Positions 24,413 to 36,653 of a stretch of DNA of 64,000 nucleotides are shown piece by piece (within the stretch, counting starts at the first letter, position 1; each line of letters opens with the position of its first letter). Source of the stretch: Floccularia luteovirens (lineage: Eukaryota; Basidiomycota; Agaricomycetes; Agaricales; Squamanitaceae). The position numbers and the translations under genes are program-made. The stretch is taken from the NCBI GenBank assembly GCA_009739215.1, contig VSJF01000001.1:558001-622000 (forward strand), given 5' to 3'. The notes under the pieces are model-generated. The model did not search any database. It was not told where the DNA came from and was given only the letters and a program-made list of their open reading frames with translations.

Positions 24413-26447
24413 ATGTCGGACGAAAAAAAGTCGAGTATTAGCAAGCCTAACTCACATCTAGAGACACCAGCGCCTGGTGATAGCGTGGCCTCCGAACCCA
24501 CCACCCAACGATCGCACGATGACGATGAATACCCTGAAGGAGGGTACAGAGCCTGGTTGACAGTTTTCGGAGCGTGAGAGTGACATAAATATCTGAATAT
24601 TTACCAACTGATCAATATTATTACTTGGATATTGTTCCAGATTTTGGATCCAATTCTGTGGTTTTGGGTGAATGCGGGTCTTTATCTTTTTCTGTCTGAT
24701 GATTAAAAATTAATTCCTAGATATTCAACATCATATGGCGTCTTCCAAGGTAACACCGTCCCATTGTTGATGTATTGGATTACTTCCACTCTCCAGATTT
24801 CTATACTCGTGTATATATTACAAATGAATCTTCTTCGCCCATATCGTATGTGCACGCATGTTTGTGTTGGACAATGATGAACTGATCATTTAGGTGGATT
24901 GGCGGCCTTAATTGCTTTCTGGTCGACTCCAGTGGTCTGTTATTCGGAAGGTTATACGACCAAGGCTACTTGTATGCGTTTTCGTAATCAATAGTAATAT
25001 CACCACTCAGTTTTCTATCTAGTCGGCATCTGATATATGGAGGATCACTGCTAAGCACATTCTCCCTGTTTATGCTCTCTTTATCCAAGCCCAATCATTT
25101 ATATCAAGTAATGCCAACCCTGTCAATCTGTTTTATCTAACGCACTTTCTTCAGAACTTCCTTTCCCAGGGTCTAGGGGAAGGAATTGGTGCGGGTATGA
25201 TGTTTGTACCAAGTATTGCTGTGGTATCACACTACTTCAAGAAGAGAAGGGCAGCCGCTATGTCCATCGTGTCTGCTGGGTCTTCCTTAGGGGCGGTTCT
25301 TCACCCCTTAATGTTAAATAATACTCTCAATGACTCCGTCGGATTTGCTACTGCCACTCGAGCAAATGCTGCTTTGATGTCTGGCCTGCTCATTATCGCT
25401 TGCCTCACAATGCGACCTAGGCTTCCCCCTCCGGGTAGTTCTCCAAGCCTCAAGAAATCTCTTATAAAGTTTTATCATGATCGTGCCTATGTACTTGCAT
25501 CTGTTGGGTGGGGCCAATGCTGCTTTATTCGGTGTAATACTAAGGACGGTGATAGGATCATGTTCTTCATTGCGGGATACTACTTCCCAATCTTCTTTCT
25601 TCAGTTATATGCTATTAAGCATGGGCAAAGCAAGAACTTTGCGTTTTACTTGGTCAGTCATATATCAGTCAAATGTTGTCACATGTGAAGCATATTTTGA
25701 TAGCTTGTAATGATGAACGGCTCCAGCTTTGTTGCGAGGCTAGTTGCAGGCTTCCTGTCCCAAAAGTTGGGGGTCATCAACATGCTCATTTTTTCTTCTG
25801 GAAGCTGTGCAATAATGATTTTTGTCATACCCAGAATCGTCAACAATATTGGGTTTATAATTTTTGCAATCATTTATGGGGCGACCGCAGGAGTTTGTAG
25901 GTGAAATTGAACCGCATATCCTACGTTGTTTTAACGCGCAGTATTAGTTGTTACTCTTATGGCACCAGCAGTCGCAGTGTTGACTAATGATATATCGGAA
26001 CTAGGGTATGATTTACATTCACAAGCTATCGAATCCATTGACAGAGTCAGTAGTGCCCGCATGGGAATAACCTTCTTCTTCTGTGGTAAGTCTCTCGTTC
26101 CTCGTGTTTGCTACAACTCTGTCATGAGATTACTCAGGACTTGGGGCGCTCATTGGTGCAGCTTTTCCTCTGGGCTTTCTGGATCACCACTTGACGAATC
26201 ATCTAGGTCCGACGATTGACGGGGCCCTGCTTTCTACTGACTTCATATGGTGGAAACCCATTGTATTCAGTGGGGTATGTACAATATTCCCTGTGGTAAG
26301 TTTGTCTCATTCGTGATTATCATTTTACAGTGTTTGGGACTTTGCAGTTTCGCTTGCTTCCTGGCGATACCATTAATAACTCACAAAAAAATAGTTCAGA
26401 GCTGCAAATCGCTGTACTGTCATTTACAGATAAAAGATATTCTATAA
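24413..26447 (+). CDS. Monocarboxylate-transporter-type MFS protein
   Basis: Plasma-membrane or organellar MFS carrier of the MCT (SLC16/Mch) type. The start is MSDEKKSSISKPNSHLETP, and the MCT signature DEYPEGGYRAWLTVFGA precedes helix 1. Reading across about ten short introns gives YSTSYGVFQDFYTRVYITN, WIGGLNCFLVDSSGLLFGRL, GGSLLSTFSLFMLSLSKPNH, NFLSQGLGEGIGAGMMFVPS, HYFKKRRAAAMSIVSAGSSL, MFFIAGYYFPIFFLQLYAIK, GSSFVARLVAGFLSQKLGVI, MAPAVAVLTNDISELG and a last helix LCSFACFLAIPLI, with the stop at 26447. All twelve helices can be accounted for, so the gene looks intact. Substrate unknown. Confidence 0.88.
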
Positions 26448-27568
26448 CTTGATCTTCCTGCTGGCATTGATCGCTCATATCATCAGCAAGTAAAATAGAT
26501 TCTTACATTTTCACTCTATACAATTTCGCATTTACGTTTCCGCATAACCGGAGTTGAGTCCTCCGCGGTATTTTCTGTTTTCTAGTGCGTGCGTTCACCG
26601 GTAAGTGTCCCGCTTTCCGAAAATTTTGATGTCAATGACAAGAAAGAAATAATGTGCACACCCCGCCCCAATTGTTCACAACGATAACAAACTATTTCAG
26701 GGTGCATAAACATTTTGAGAGAAACGACTAAAAATATTCTCCCGGACAGCGGCTCCCAAGTTTACCCAGGTTTTTTGGGAGTACTAGCATGATGGCCGCA
26801 AGGCAAGTCAATACAATCGTAATGATTCTGTGGGACACCAGGTAAATTTGACAATAAATTGTGTCAACAAATATGATCTCTGCGATTGTGATTTGCATCC
26901 AGGAAAGGTTATGTGTCACTCTTGCCGCCCTGCTATTCAACCGACAGTTACTGCTACTGAAGTATCTCGGGTGTGTCGTATCGCTTGACAGCACATGTCA
27001 TATTTCTCGGGGTGATAATTTTTGGGAAATGAGTGTTCGAGACATCAAAGACTTATAAGCAGGTCTATGAGAATAATTTTGGAGACGAAACAATGACATT
27101 TGTGCCTGTATTGATGTAAGGGCTTGGAGATGCCGGTGTGCGCAGGGTTTTCTGACACAGCCGAATACCTCCTTGCAAGGCGCTACTAAAAATTCTAATC
27201 AGTCGGTTACGTCATATTCTTGTTCAATTGCAAATTTTTGTGAACCGACACTCTCGAACTCACCAGCCGGATAGTGACAGGCCCAGATCCCTGGGATATT
27301 TACTTCCTTATTCCTTCGAGGGGCACATGAAACTCCAGAACGACCCGGAAGAGGGTGTTATTGTTGGCCAGGGTCGTCGCATGTAGGACGTACGGCTGAA
27401 TCGGGACGTCTGGTTAGGAAAACACACTGAGGAATAGACGCTATCAATGATGCAAACAACAGAATCAATGATATCGGGAGGGATGATATGTGCCACCATC
27501 CTCGGGGGGTAGACTTTCAGAGAGCTTTAAAAAGGCTATGGTACCTTGGCATTTTATTCCAGACAAAG
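26448..27568. other. Intergenic region, MCT transporter to FAD oxidase
   Basis: About 1.1 kb without a supportable gene. A TTTAAAAA element at 27526-27533 lies about 36-43 bp before the next start codon and could act as a TATA-like element. The remainder has scattered short open frames without family resemblance. Confidence 0.4.
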
Positions 27569-30166
27569 ATGAACCTTCGTTTAGTTCTCGTGGCAGGGCT
27601 TGCACCTGTCCTCGCTGCTGGAAACTCCCTGTATGCTAGAGCACTGACTCCGTCTGATTGGGCGGCCTTAAACGTCAGCGTAGGTGGACGACTAAGCCAA
27701 GGGTTTCCTTGGTCAAAACCGTGCTACAGCTTTTATAATGGAGTTGGCGTACAACCAGACGCAGCCAAGTGCGCCCAAGTTCAGCAGGCCTATTTCAATA
27801 ACAGCCGTACGTGTTGAACACCACATTCATGAATGAGAACACTCGTAGTTGACAAAACTGCAGTTGTTCGCTCTGACAATTTTGGAGCATGGGGTGCTGT
27901 ATGTTGAATGTCTAATTGGTAAGATATATCGCTGATGCAAAGGAACAGACACAGTGGGAGCAATGTATGTCCCAGGACCAGGAATGCGAACTTGACTGGA
28001 TGGACCCCTCCAACTCGTCGGTATACAATCCACCCAAGGACTGCAAGCAGGGCAGTGTTCCTAATTACTACGTGTGTCATTCATCAACCTTGAGCACGTT
28101 CTAGCAATAACTGTTAAACTTGTCCAGATCACAGTCTTACAGAAGGAAGACGTTATCGCTGCTATGAAATTTGTCAACAAAACGGGCGTGACATTATCCA
28201 TAAAGAACACCGGCGTAAGTCCCTACACTACATCTGCCCCATAATCTGCTGAACCTTATATAGCATGATTTTGCCGGACGGAGCACTGCGCCCAACTCAT
28301 TATCGCTTTGGGTATGTATAAAGTGACCACTTATCAACTATTGGTTAACAATTTGAGATGTTAGACACATAACATCAAATATGTGAGATTTTTGTTATTT
28401 AATAACTTACTTCATACTAACCCAACATCACACATAGATTTCTGATAGCTCCACGTTTGTTCCTGATGGCTGTTCCAGCAACCAAAAATATACTGCTGTA
28501 ACATTTGGTGTAAATTTGTTCCTCTATCTCTGTTATTGTTCTTACATGGCTCTATATGTAGGCTGGAGAACAATTCCAAGAAATATATACCTACGCTGAT
28601 TCAAAGGGACTTGTTGTCCTTGGGGGTACAGATGAGGGTGTTGGAGCAGCAGGAGGATGGGGTCAAGGAGGTGGACATTCATCTCTTTCCCACTCGTTGG
28701 GTCTAGGTGCCGACCGTACTGTGAACAGTTTTTGTCTATATGTTGGGATTAAGGGTGGCACTTACTTTGGTGATAGTTGCAATACAAAATTGTTACTCCT
28801 GATGGTGTGTTCAGGACTGCAAACGCCTGCCAGAATACGGATCTATTTTGGGCACTTCGCGGCGGCGGTGGTGGTACCTTCGGCGTCGTGCTTGAAGCTA
28901 CTATGCTTGCTTCTCCTCGTATTCCGTTAAGAGTGTAAGTAAATTTCATTTCTTCGAACGGTACGATATTTATCTTATATTGATAGTGCCAGCATAAATT
29001 GGACCCCAACGGATGCCAACTATAAACAAGTACTGAAAGTTTTTATTGATAATGCTACGACATTTGCAGAGCAAGGTTGGGGTGGTTATGTCACGGTGAG
29101 CTAGATTCGTACCACTCACTTTTTGAATAAAATATTATAATTTGTCGAAAGGCAAACATAGGAAACATTGTCCTTGCGACGCCAAAGCTTAATATCTCGG
29201 AAGCTAACGCTTCAATGAAGGCTCTCATCGAATTGACGTCAACTATGGGAGGTCAACCCTCCGTTGTCTCTGAGGTCAGCTCCTATCTCAATTGGTTCCT
29301 CCAATATATGCAGCCGAACAGTGGATCTCAAGACGTAAGTTGGTTTTCTTTTACTGGCAACAATCCATTTATCCATTCCCGGGGGTTGAACATAGTCAGT
29401 CGGTTTGCCTATCGTCTTTGGCTCTCGTTTGATTCCAAAGGCAAACCACGATACGCCAGAAGCCCGAGCTCAACTACTGGAGGCATTGTTTGCGGCACAG
29501 ACTAGCGTATTTTGGACCCAAATCATGTTTACCACTTCCTACGGTTCTGGTATCAATGGAAGCGATACAAGTGTAAACCCTGCGTGGCGAACATCGTTAT
29601 ATCACGTATGTTACTGGAACTTTAATGATAAGACTCATCTGACAATTAGCAACTAGGTGATGTTGATCAATACGTGGTTTGAAGGCGCAACCATGTCAGA
29701 CAAACGTGCTGCATTCAACTCCTCAACACAAGCTGCACAGCTCTTGAGGAACATTACCCCTGGATCCGGGGCTTATCATGTGAGTATTTTTAGATAGTGT
29801 CATACGCTTTCTGGATGACAACCTGCTTAGAATGAGGGGGATACTTACGAACCTGACTGGCAAAGTGGGTTGCTATTTCACATTGTTGTTTTGACTCGAT
29901 CTGACGTGTTTCCAGATGCATTTTGGGGAGCAAATTACCCAAGGTTACTTTCGATAAAACAAAAATAGTATGTCCAGTCGTCTACACACCAGATTAGTTG
30001 CAAATCACTAATAAAATTACACGTAGCGATCCCAGCGGTATGCTTGACTGCTGGCATTGTGGTGAGCAATTATTCTGGACGCATTTATGAAATAACCTTA
30101 CTTAGTACTTTGTCTCTAGTTGGTTGGAAAGGGGCTCAAGATCCCAGATATGCGTGCTACCTGTGA
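27569..30166 (+). CDS. Secreted berberine-bridge-enzyme-like FAD-linked oxidoreductase
   Basis: Secreted or vesicular flavin oxidase of the PCMH/BBE family. [18 protein letters not shown] is a signal peptide. The FAD domain shows [20 protein letters not shown], where the His normally carries covalent FAD, then [20 protein letters not shown] and [34 protein letters not shown] is the second FAD block. The BBE C-terminal motif is represented by [12 protein letters not shown], ending in YACYL with the stop at 30164-30166. About a dozen introns of 50-70 nt split it. One exon is only 18 nt (28365-28382, THNIKY). The adjacent co-directional MCT transporter may be unrelated. Substrate unknown; relatives oxidise sugars, oligosaccharides or secondary metabolites. 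Confidence 0.88.
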
Positions 30167-30464
30167 GCCGATGTCTGCTGTAACAAATTTCTATTCGTGC
30201 ATTCTACTTCTATGAACGATTTGTATATCAATACATGCCGAATAAACTCCTTTGAGAATCACGTTGCGCTACAGAGGTTGGACTACGAATATTGGCGTGA
30301 TCTAGTTAATCTGTTTTGTTTCGTTCATTGTCATTCAAGTTTTCATTTTTGGATAACTTTAGTACCGCAGCTATTGTCAGGAAATAATCTCTCTAAACTT
30401 CCAAAATTGCATCAACGTAGCTCTGGAATTCTTTTGGCTGATCGTTAACTAAATATGTCCTGTC

Positions 30465-31226
30465 TCAGAGAGTAGACTCACTTTCACATGCATCTTTGGT
30501 TTTTGAAAGGGCTGAGATATGACCTTCTTCCGCTTCTTGCCTTGCAGATTTGTTGGTCACATTCTGTAAGTGTAGTAATTCCTAGACATGATGGGTGTTA
30601 ATCATGTTTCAAGTCGCGAAAAATACAACCTTACAAGGAGTTCACATTGTTCTTGTCGAATCGCCGCCCAAATACTGTTGATTTTGTCTTCTGAGGTAGC
30701 GTACTCTAGGAGGAATTTATTGAACAAGTCGTCGCTGATGATCTTAATATAAGAAATTTTGAAAGTGGACGAGCTTAAATCTGATTCATACATTGTTTGT
30801 GCACAGATATTAACTTCTCCTGCGGTTTCCGACAGCTGTGAATCTTGTACCTAAGTAGATATTATAGAGGGAGCATAATAGTAGCCCACTTCTTGTTGAA
30901 GCTCTTGCTCAATTCGATTCAAGAAGTTCTTATCCTTTTCTCGTTTCTTCTTGGACTGTTTGTCTGAGAAAAGCTTAGCATATATTCACCCAAACATCAG
31001 GTATTGGCTCGGATTATTACCAGCGCAATGTTTTGCAACTGCGGCCAGCTGCACGCTATCGTAGAAGGATTTTTATGTAGTGATATAATGTGAAAAAAAG
31101 TATGGCAGGTCGTCACTCACGTCTTTTCGTCGCTATGTGTGCTGCTCGATGACTATAGAGGGAACATTATTATTGGTGTCTGGATGGGAAAAATAAAGAT
31201 GAACCACTAACCATCCTTGTGGTCAT
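30465..31226 (-). CDS. Hypothetical small charged coiled-coil protein
   Basis: I do not recognise a family. Splicing six short exons from ATG 31226 gives about 140 residues: MTTRMSSSSTHSDEKTVQL, then VAKHCADKQSKKKREKDK with NFLNRIEQELQQE, then VQDSQLSETAGEVNICAQTM, FNKFLLEYATSEDKINSIWA and a final NVTNKSARQEAEEGHISALS, with the stop at 30465-30467. Each junction uses GT-AG and stays in phase, which argues for a real gene. The middle is strongly basic, then helical; there is no signal peptide or membrane helix. It is convergent with the FAD oxidase and head-to-head with MSH4, about 150 bp apart. Confidence 0.6.
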
Positions 31227-31373
31227 TATTGTCCGGCTTAGAACACAAGAGGCAAGGTATAAGTTGACTATACCCAAAAACAGGCAAGAAATGTGACTGA
31301 TTTTTCCAATTTGTAGTTATGGTTTCCATATATAGAAGCCCAAAACGTTTATATATCCCGAGCCCTCGTAAAC

Positions 31374-34300
31374 ATGCATACATCAATGTCTGCTTATTCA
31401 AACTTCACCTCAGGGCGTGAAACTGATAAATCATGGAGCAACCAATCCCACAGCTACCACAATAGACCACGGAGTGGTCAGTCTCGCCCACAGTTAGCTC
31501 GTCCTCAAACATCAGGAACTATTGCATTTGAAGGAAGTTACGTTATCGCTTTACTAGAGGGTCGAGGGGTGTCAAGAGAAGTAGGTATTGCCGCGTTAGA
31601 TAAGGACAATGGAACTGTTATGCTTGTTCAGGTAATATGCGGAATGAGGCTAAGCAACGGCCACGAAATCTGATCAGATGTCATGGACTTTATACAGGTT
31701 GCAGATTGCCAAACTTACGTCAAGACGCTACATCAAATGCATTTACATAGCCCAACACTTGTGCTGGTACCTGATACGTTCCTGTCAGCTTCAGACGCAT
31801 CACTTGCACATTCTGGGAAAAGGTCTGCATCTACTTCAATGCTTGTGGAATACATCCGTGAAGAATTTTCTTCCGTACCACTGGAACCTATGGCACGAAA
31901 GTATTGGAATGACAACGGAGGTGAAGGAATTATCCTTTTAAGTGTCAAATATTAGTTGATGGATGTCATGCGAAAGGTCTGGAATTCGTTCTTCAGCTTT
32001 GTGTCGAGGATGATGAACGTGCGGGAACAGTCCTCGCGGTATCGAACAAGTACATATATACTATAATATCGTCATCAGAGTTAACTGAATTCCTTTAAAT
32101 GGTCAGGTATTATGCACTTTCAGCTGCCTGTGCCTTATTTAAATACGCAGAAGGCGTGCTAAACACTCGATTTGCCCCAGCATCTTTAAGAATCCGTTAT
32201 GTTCCCGTGGATGGCACTATGATGATTGACATTGATACAGCACGTAACCTCGAGCTGATCGGGAATATGGCACACAGCAAGTCGACTCATTCGTTGTTTG
32301 GGTAAATTCTGGTGACACTTCATAAAAACCGTCTGACCCTAAAAACCAGGGTTCTTAATCATACCTATACAGCAATGGCTGCTCGCCTTCTGAGAGTTAA
32401 CATTCTATCTCCCATCACTTGTAAAATTTCCTCCACATTTCACAAACTATTTCACTGATGCTCTCGAAAGCCCAAGTATCTGTCGATGCCCGCCTTGATG
32501 CTGTTGAAGGTGGATTATAAGAATGTTGGCTATCTCTCGTACTAATTTTTCCGTCAGAAATGATGAAAACCGAGGAACTATTTACTAAAATACGTGATGC
32601 ATTGAAAACCTTGAATAGGATTGACTTGGATAAGCTTACTGCCTCAGTATAAACCATCTTTTTCTTGTTCCGTATACCATCTGATACTACTCCTCCCCAG
32701 TTGGCCACATCAGAAGCTCGGGTAGTAAATACCGCCAAACCTGCCTCACAGCGTGTTTTCCAAATGCTGAGCTTGAGAAACATCCTTAAAAACTTAGTAA
32801 CACTCAGGAAAGCACTAGAAGGGAGTCAAGCACAACTTTTGGCAATCATCTGCAGTGTTAGTCTCTCTCTCATCTCTTACTCCCCTTATTATCACTTCAA
32901 TGGAACGTACAGATTTTGTCTGATGAAAGACTTGCCAAGATTGAAAAGTTTGTATGTGCTAGTTTGAACGATGATTGTGTACCAGCCAAGGTAAGTTAGA
33001 ATGAATTGATTGCCTGAATCTTTCACTAAGGACACAAAAGGGTGGTATCGGTGCGGTAAATGCGAGAGTTTATGCTGTGAAGGTAAGTTCAGAGTATTCA
33101 CAGATATTTTTTGTTGTGGATGACAGGAAACAGGCAAATCATAATCGACTACTGGATGTCGCGCGAGAAACGTACAAAGAAAACGTTGGTGATATATACC
33201 AACTGACTCGCAGTTTATCTGAAGAGCACGACCTTCCATTAACACTAATTTACCAAGACACAGGATTTGTTTTCTCCCTCAAAAAGAGTGAATTAGTTGG
33301 TGAACTTCCAGGGGAATTTATCAATGCGGCCTTACGGAAAGGGAAGTGGAAATTTTCAAGTATGGTTCTTGTAGGTTATTTCTCTCAGAGGGCCTAGGTC
33401 GTAACTCACGTAAGGTTATATCTTTAGAAGAAAATGAATGCACGGATGAAGGACGCTCTCGATGAAACTTTGCTTCTTAGTGATAAGTAAGTGAATTAGA
33501 AGATAAAGGGACATACTTATCCAGCGAAAAAAGAATTATTCAGGACCTTGTAGAGGCAATTCTGGGAGACATCGGAGCGTTGTACAAAGCTTCGGAAGCT
33601 GTGAGTCCCCTTTTGCATCTGCCAAGCATATATTTATACGTGCATCATTATTGTTAGATTGCGCTTGTTGATATGCTCTGGTCGTTTGCTCACATATCGA
33701 TAAGTCAGTAAAAATATATCTCAGCAGTCCTCTTCGTTGCCTGAAGTCAGCCAAAATAAACAGTGCGCAATTACGGTCAGTAAAACCACATTTATTATAT
33801 TGAACTCTGTTACGACACCTAATCATCAGTCCGACCAGAGTTTACAGGAACTTTGGCGATCAGGTCAGGCCGTCACCCTATCTTAGAGACTCTCCTTCCT
33901 GCAGGTACAGTAGTAGCGAATGACGTGTATTGTGACAATTCTTCGTCATTTCAGATTATCCAGGGCCCCAAGTAAGTCTAAATGCTACCCTACTGGCTTC
34001 TCTGAACACGAAAAATGTGCCTTCAGTATGTCAGGTTCGACGGAATAAAATTTGTCCCCGCAGATCTCTTAAACATTTCGAACAGGGAAGAGCACTTATC
34101 TGAAGCAAATTGGTCTTCTATTGGTTATGTCCATGTGCGGTTGTTGTGTTCCGGCAGAGTATGCCAGTTTTAGGTGTGTTTTCCATTGTAAGCCTGGATT
34201 ATCGAGATTACATTATACATGTTGTGGTAGGATTCATGATGCACTTCTAAGTCGCTTATCAAACGATGACGATATGGAAAAAAGTCTGAGTACCTTCGCG

Positions 34301-35337
34301 AGCGAAATGGCCACATCAGCTATGATACTTGGTAGAAAACCACAAATTTTATTTATTTATTTGAAGCGGTTTGGTTAACGCAATCTCACCTATCCTGTTG
34401 CAGGCCTTGTCACCAATAAATCGATGATACTGATAGATGAACTTGGACGTGGTACTTCACCAAAAGAGGGCATCGGTATATCCCATGCGATTGCAGAAAA
34501 GTTGATCAGCCAAAAGGTGAGATAATGTTCTGTTCAGACATTGATGCGTTGGGTTTTTTAAGTTTTGCTAGGCGTTTACTTTTTTCGCCACGTACGTTCT
34601 GACGTTCTTTATAAAAATCAATATCCTACATTCTTCCTTCCCAGACATTTTGACGAGTTGACAATATCTCTTTCTCGACAACCATCTGTTGTGAAGTAGA
34701 GTGGTTGCTTCGTTCAATGTGCATTTATTGACTAAACTCGAAAACTCGAAGATTGCACTTGTCTGTTCAGGTATTTAAGATAGAAGAACTTCTTTGCAGC
34801 AGAGCTTATTCGAACTACAGAGAAATTATCATCGGTCATCAAGTTTTGGGATGAATTTCCAATACAAGTAAGTTGCTGTGCCTTGGACGAGCGTATCAAA
34901 GAAAGGAACTGAAATCTGTTACATCAGAGTTATCGATGGGGCCTGTGACGAGCTGGAACATTATGGTTGCTTGGTTTTATGAACATTACCGAAAGTCCTG
35001 ACAGCGATACACAGGTTTGGAACTAGCAAAGCTTGCTGATTTCCCAGTGGATATTATTGTAGAATCCAACCGAGTTGCTCAACACCTTTCGGCAGCTAAT
35101 GCAAGGAATGAGCATGAAAGCGAAAGTAACAAGATTGCAATCCGAAGAAAGGCTTTGCTGAGGGTAATTAACCTGCGAATTCAGGGTGGTATTATGAGAG
35201 ACTGAAGCTCGTACTATACTTAGCTTCGGACTCAATTGACACAAGTTCTGGAACATTGTGCACTCCCGGACCAGGATATTATTGACTACGTTGGACGCTT
35301 CCAGGCGGATATCGTCAAGGCTTTCCTGAACACTTGA
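31374..35337 (+). CDS. MSH4: Meiotic MutS homologue MSH4
   Basis: MutSgamma subunit that stabilises meiotic crossover intermediates with MSH5. The N-terminal domain reads [20 protein letters not shown] and [20 protein letters not shown]. The lever and clamp follow ([47 protein letters not shown]). The ATPase shows Walker [19 protein letters not shown], the [13 protein letters not shown] loop (here [10 protein letters not shown]), Walker [17 protein letters not shown] and the switch ATHFDEL. A helix-turn-helix tail ends FLNT with the stop at 35335-35337. About two dozen short introns can be placed in frame, so the gene appears intact. Walker A is split by two introns with an 8-nt exon (34027-34034) between them. 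The N-terminal DNA-mismatch domain I of MutS is absent, as in MSH4. Confidence 0.95.
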
Positions 35338-35553
35338 TAGATAATTGTCGTACAAATAATGAAATAATAAATGAGATGTATCACGTGATCGATATGTGGG
35401 CGGAGTCGAATCATTGTCACAGTCACAGGTTAAGTGTCACTCCACTGCGGTCTGTAGGTATCATTAGCAGCTTGCTTCCTTCCGTAAGTCATCTCCTTAT
35501 CATTGCTGCCAGCAAAGGCCTAATGAACCCTATTGCATGCGATTGTAGCCAAC

Positions 35554-36467
<914 letters not shown>

Positions 36468-36653
36468 GAGTAGTAATGACGGTCAGTAGACGGGCTCATT
36501 TTGACTTCTGTATGCAGACTCTTCTATAATCAGTACTTATACCTATCCGTGGTTGCAACACTCTATGATTTGGCATCCATGACGTCAATGCCTCATGTAC
36601 AGTTTACGTTGACACTCCAAAGTTCATATGAAATGCCTTAAACCCATGCCAAT

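Noticed and set aside
24890..24990. Frameshift in the MCT transporter (WIGGLAALIAF against LVDSSGLLFGRL)
   Set aside because: The first reading is a shadow; WIGGLNCFLVDSSGLLFG is one continuous frame after the preceding intron.
24413..30166. Secondary-metabolite cluster of transporter plus FAD oxidase
   Set aside because: Only two candidate genes, flanked by housekeeping genes; no synthase, P450 or regulator nearby.
34695..34760. MSH4 disrupted by an in-frame stop (GTG AAG TAG)
   Set aside because: An intron from GTAGAG to CTCGAAG followed by the 19-nt exon ATTGCACTTGTCTGTTCAG gives VVK-LHLSVQ, the expected sequence, so the gene is intact.
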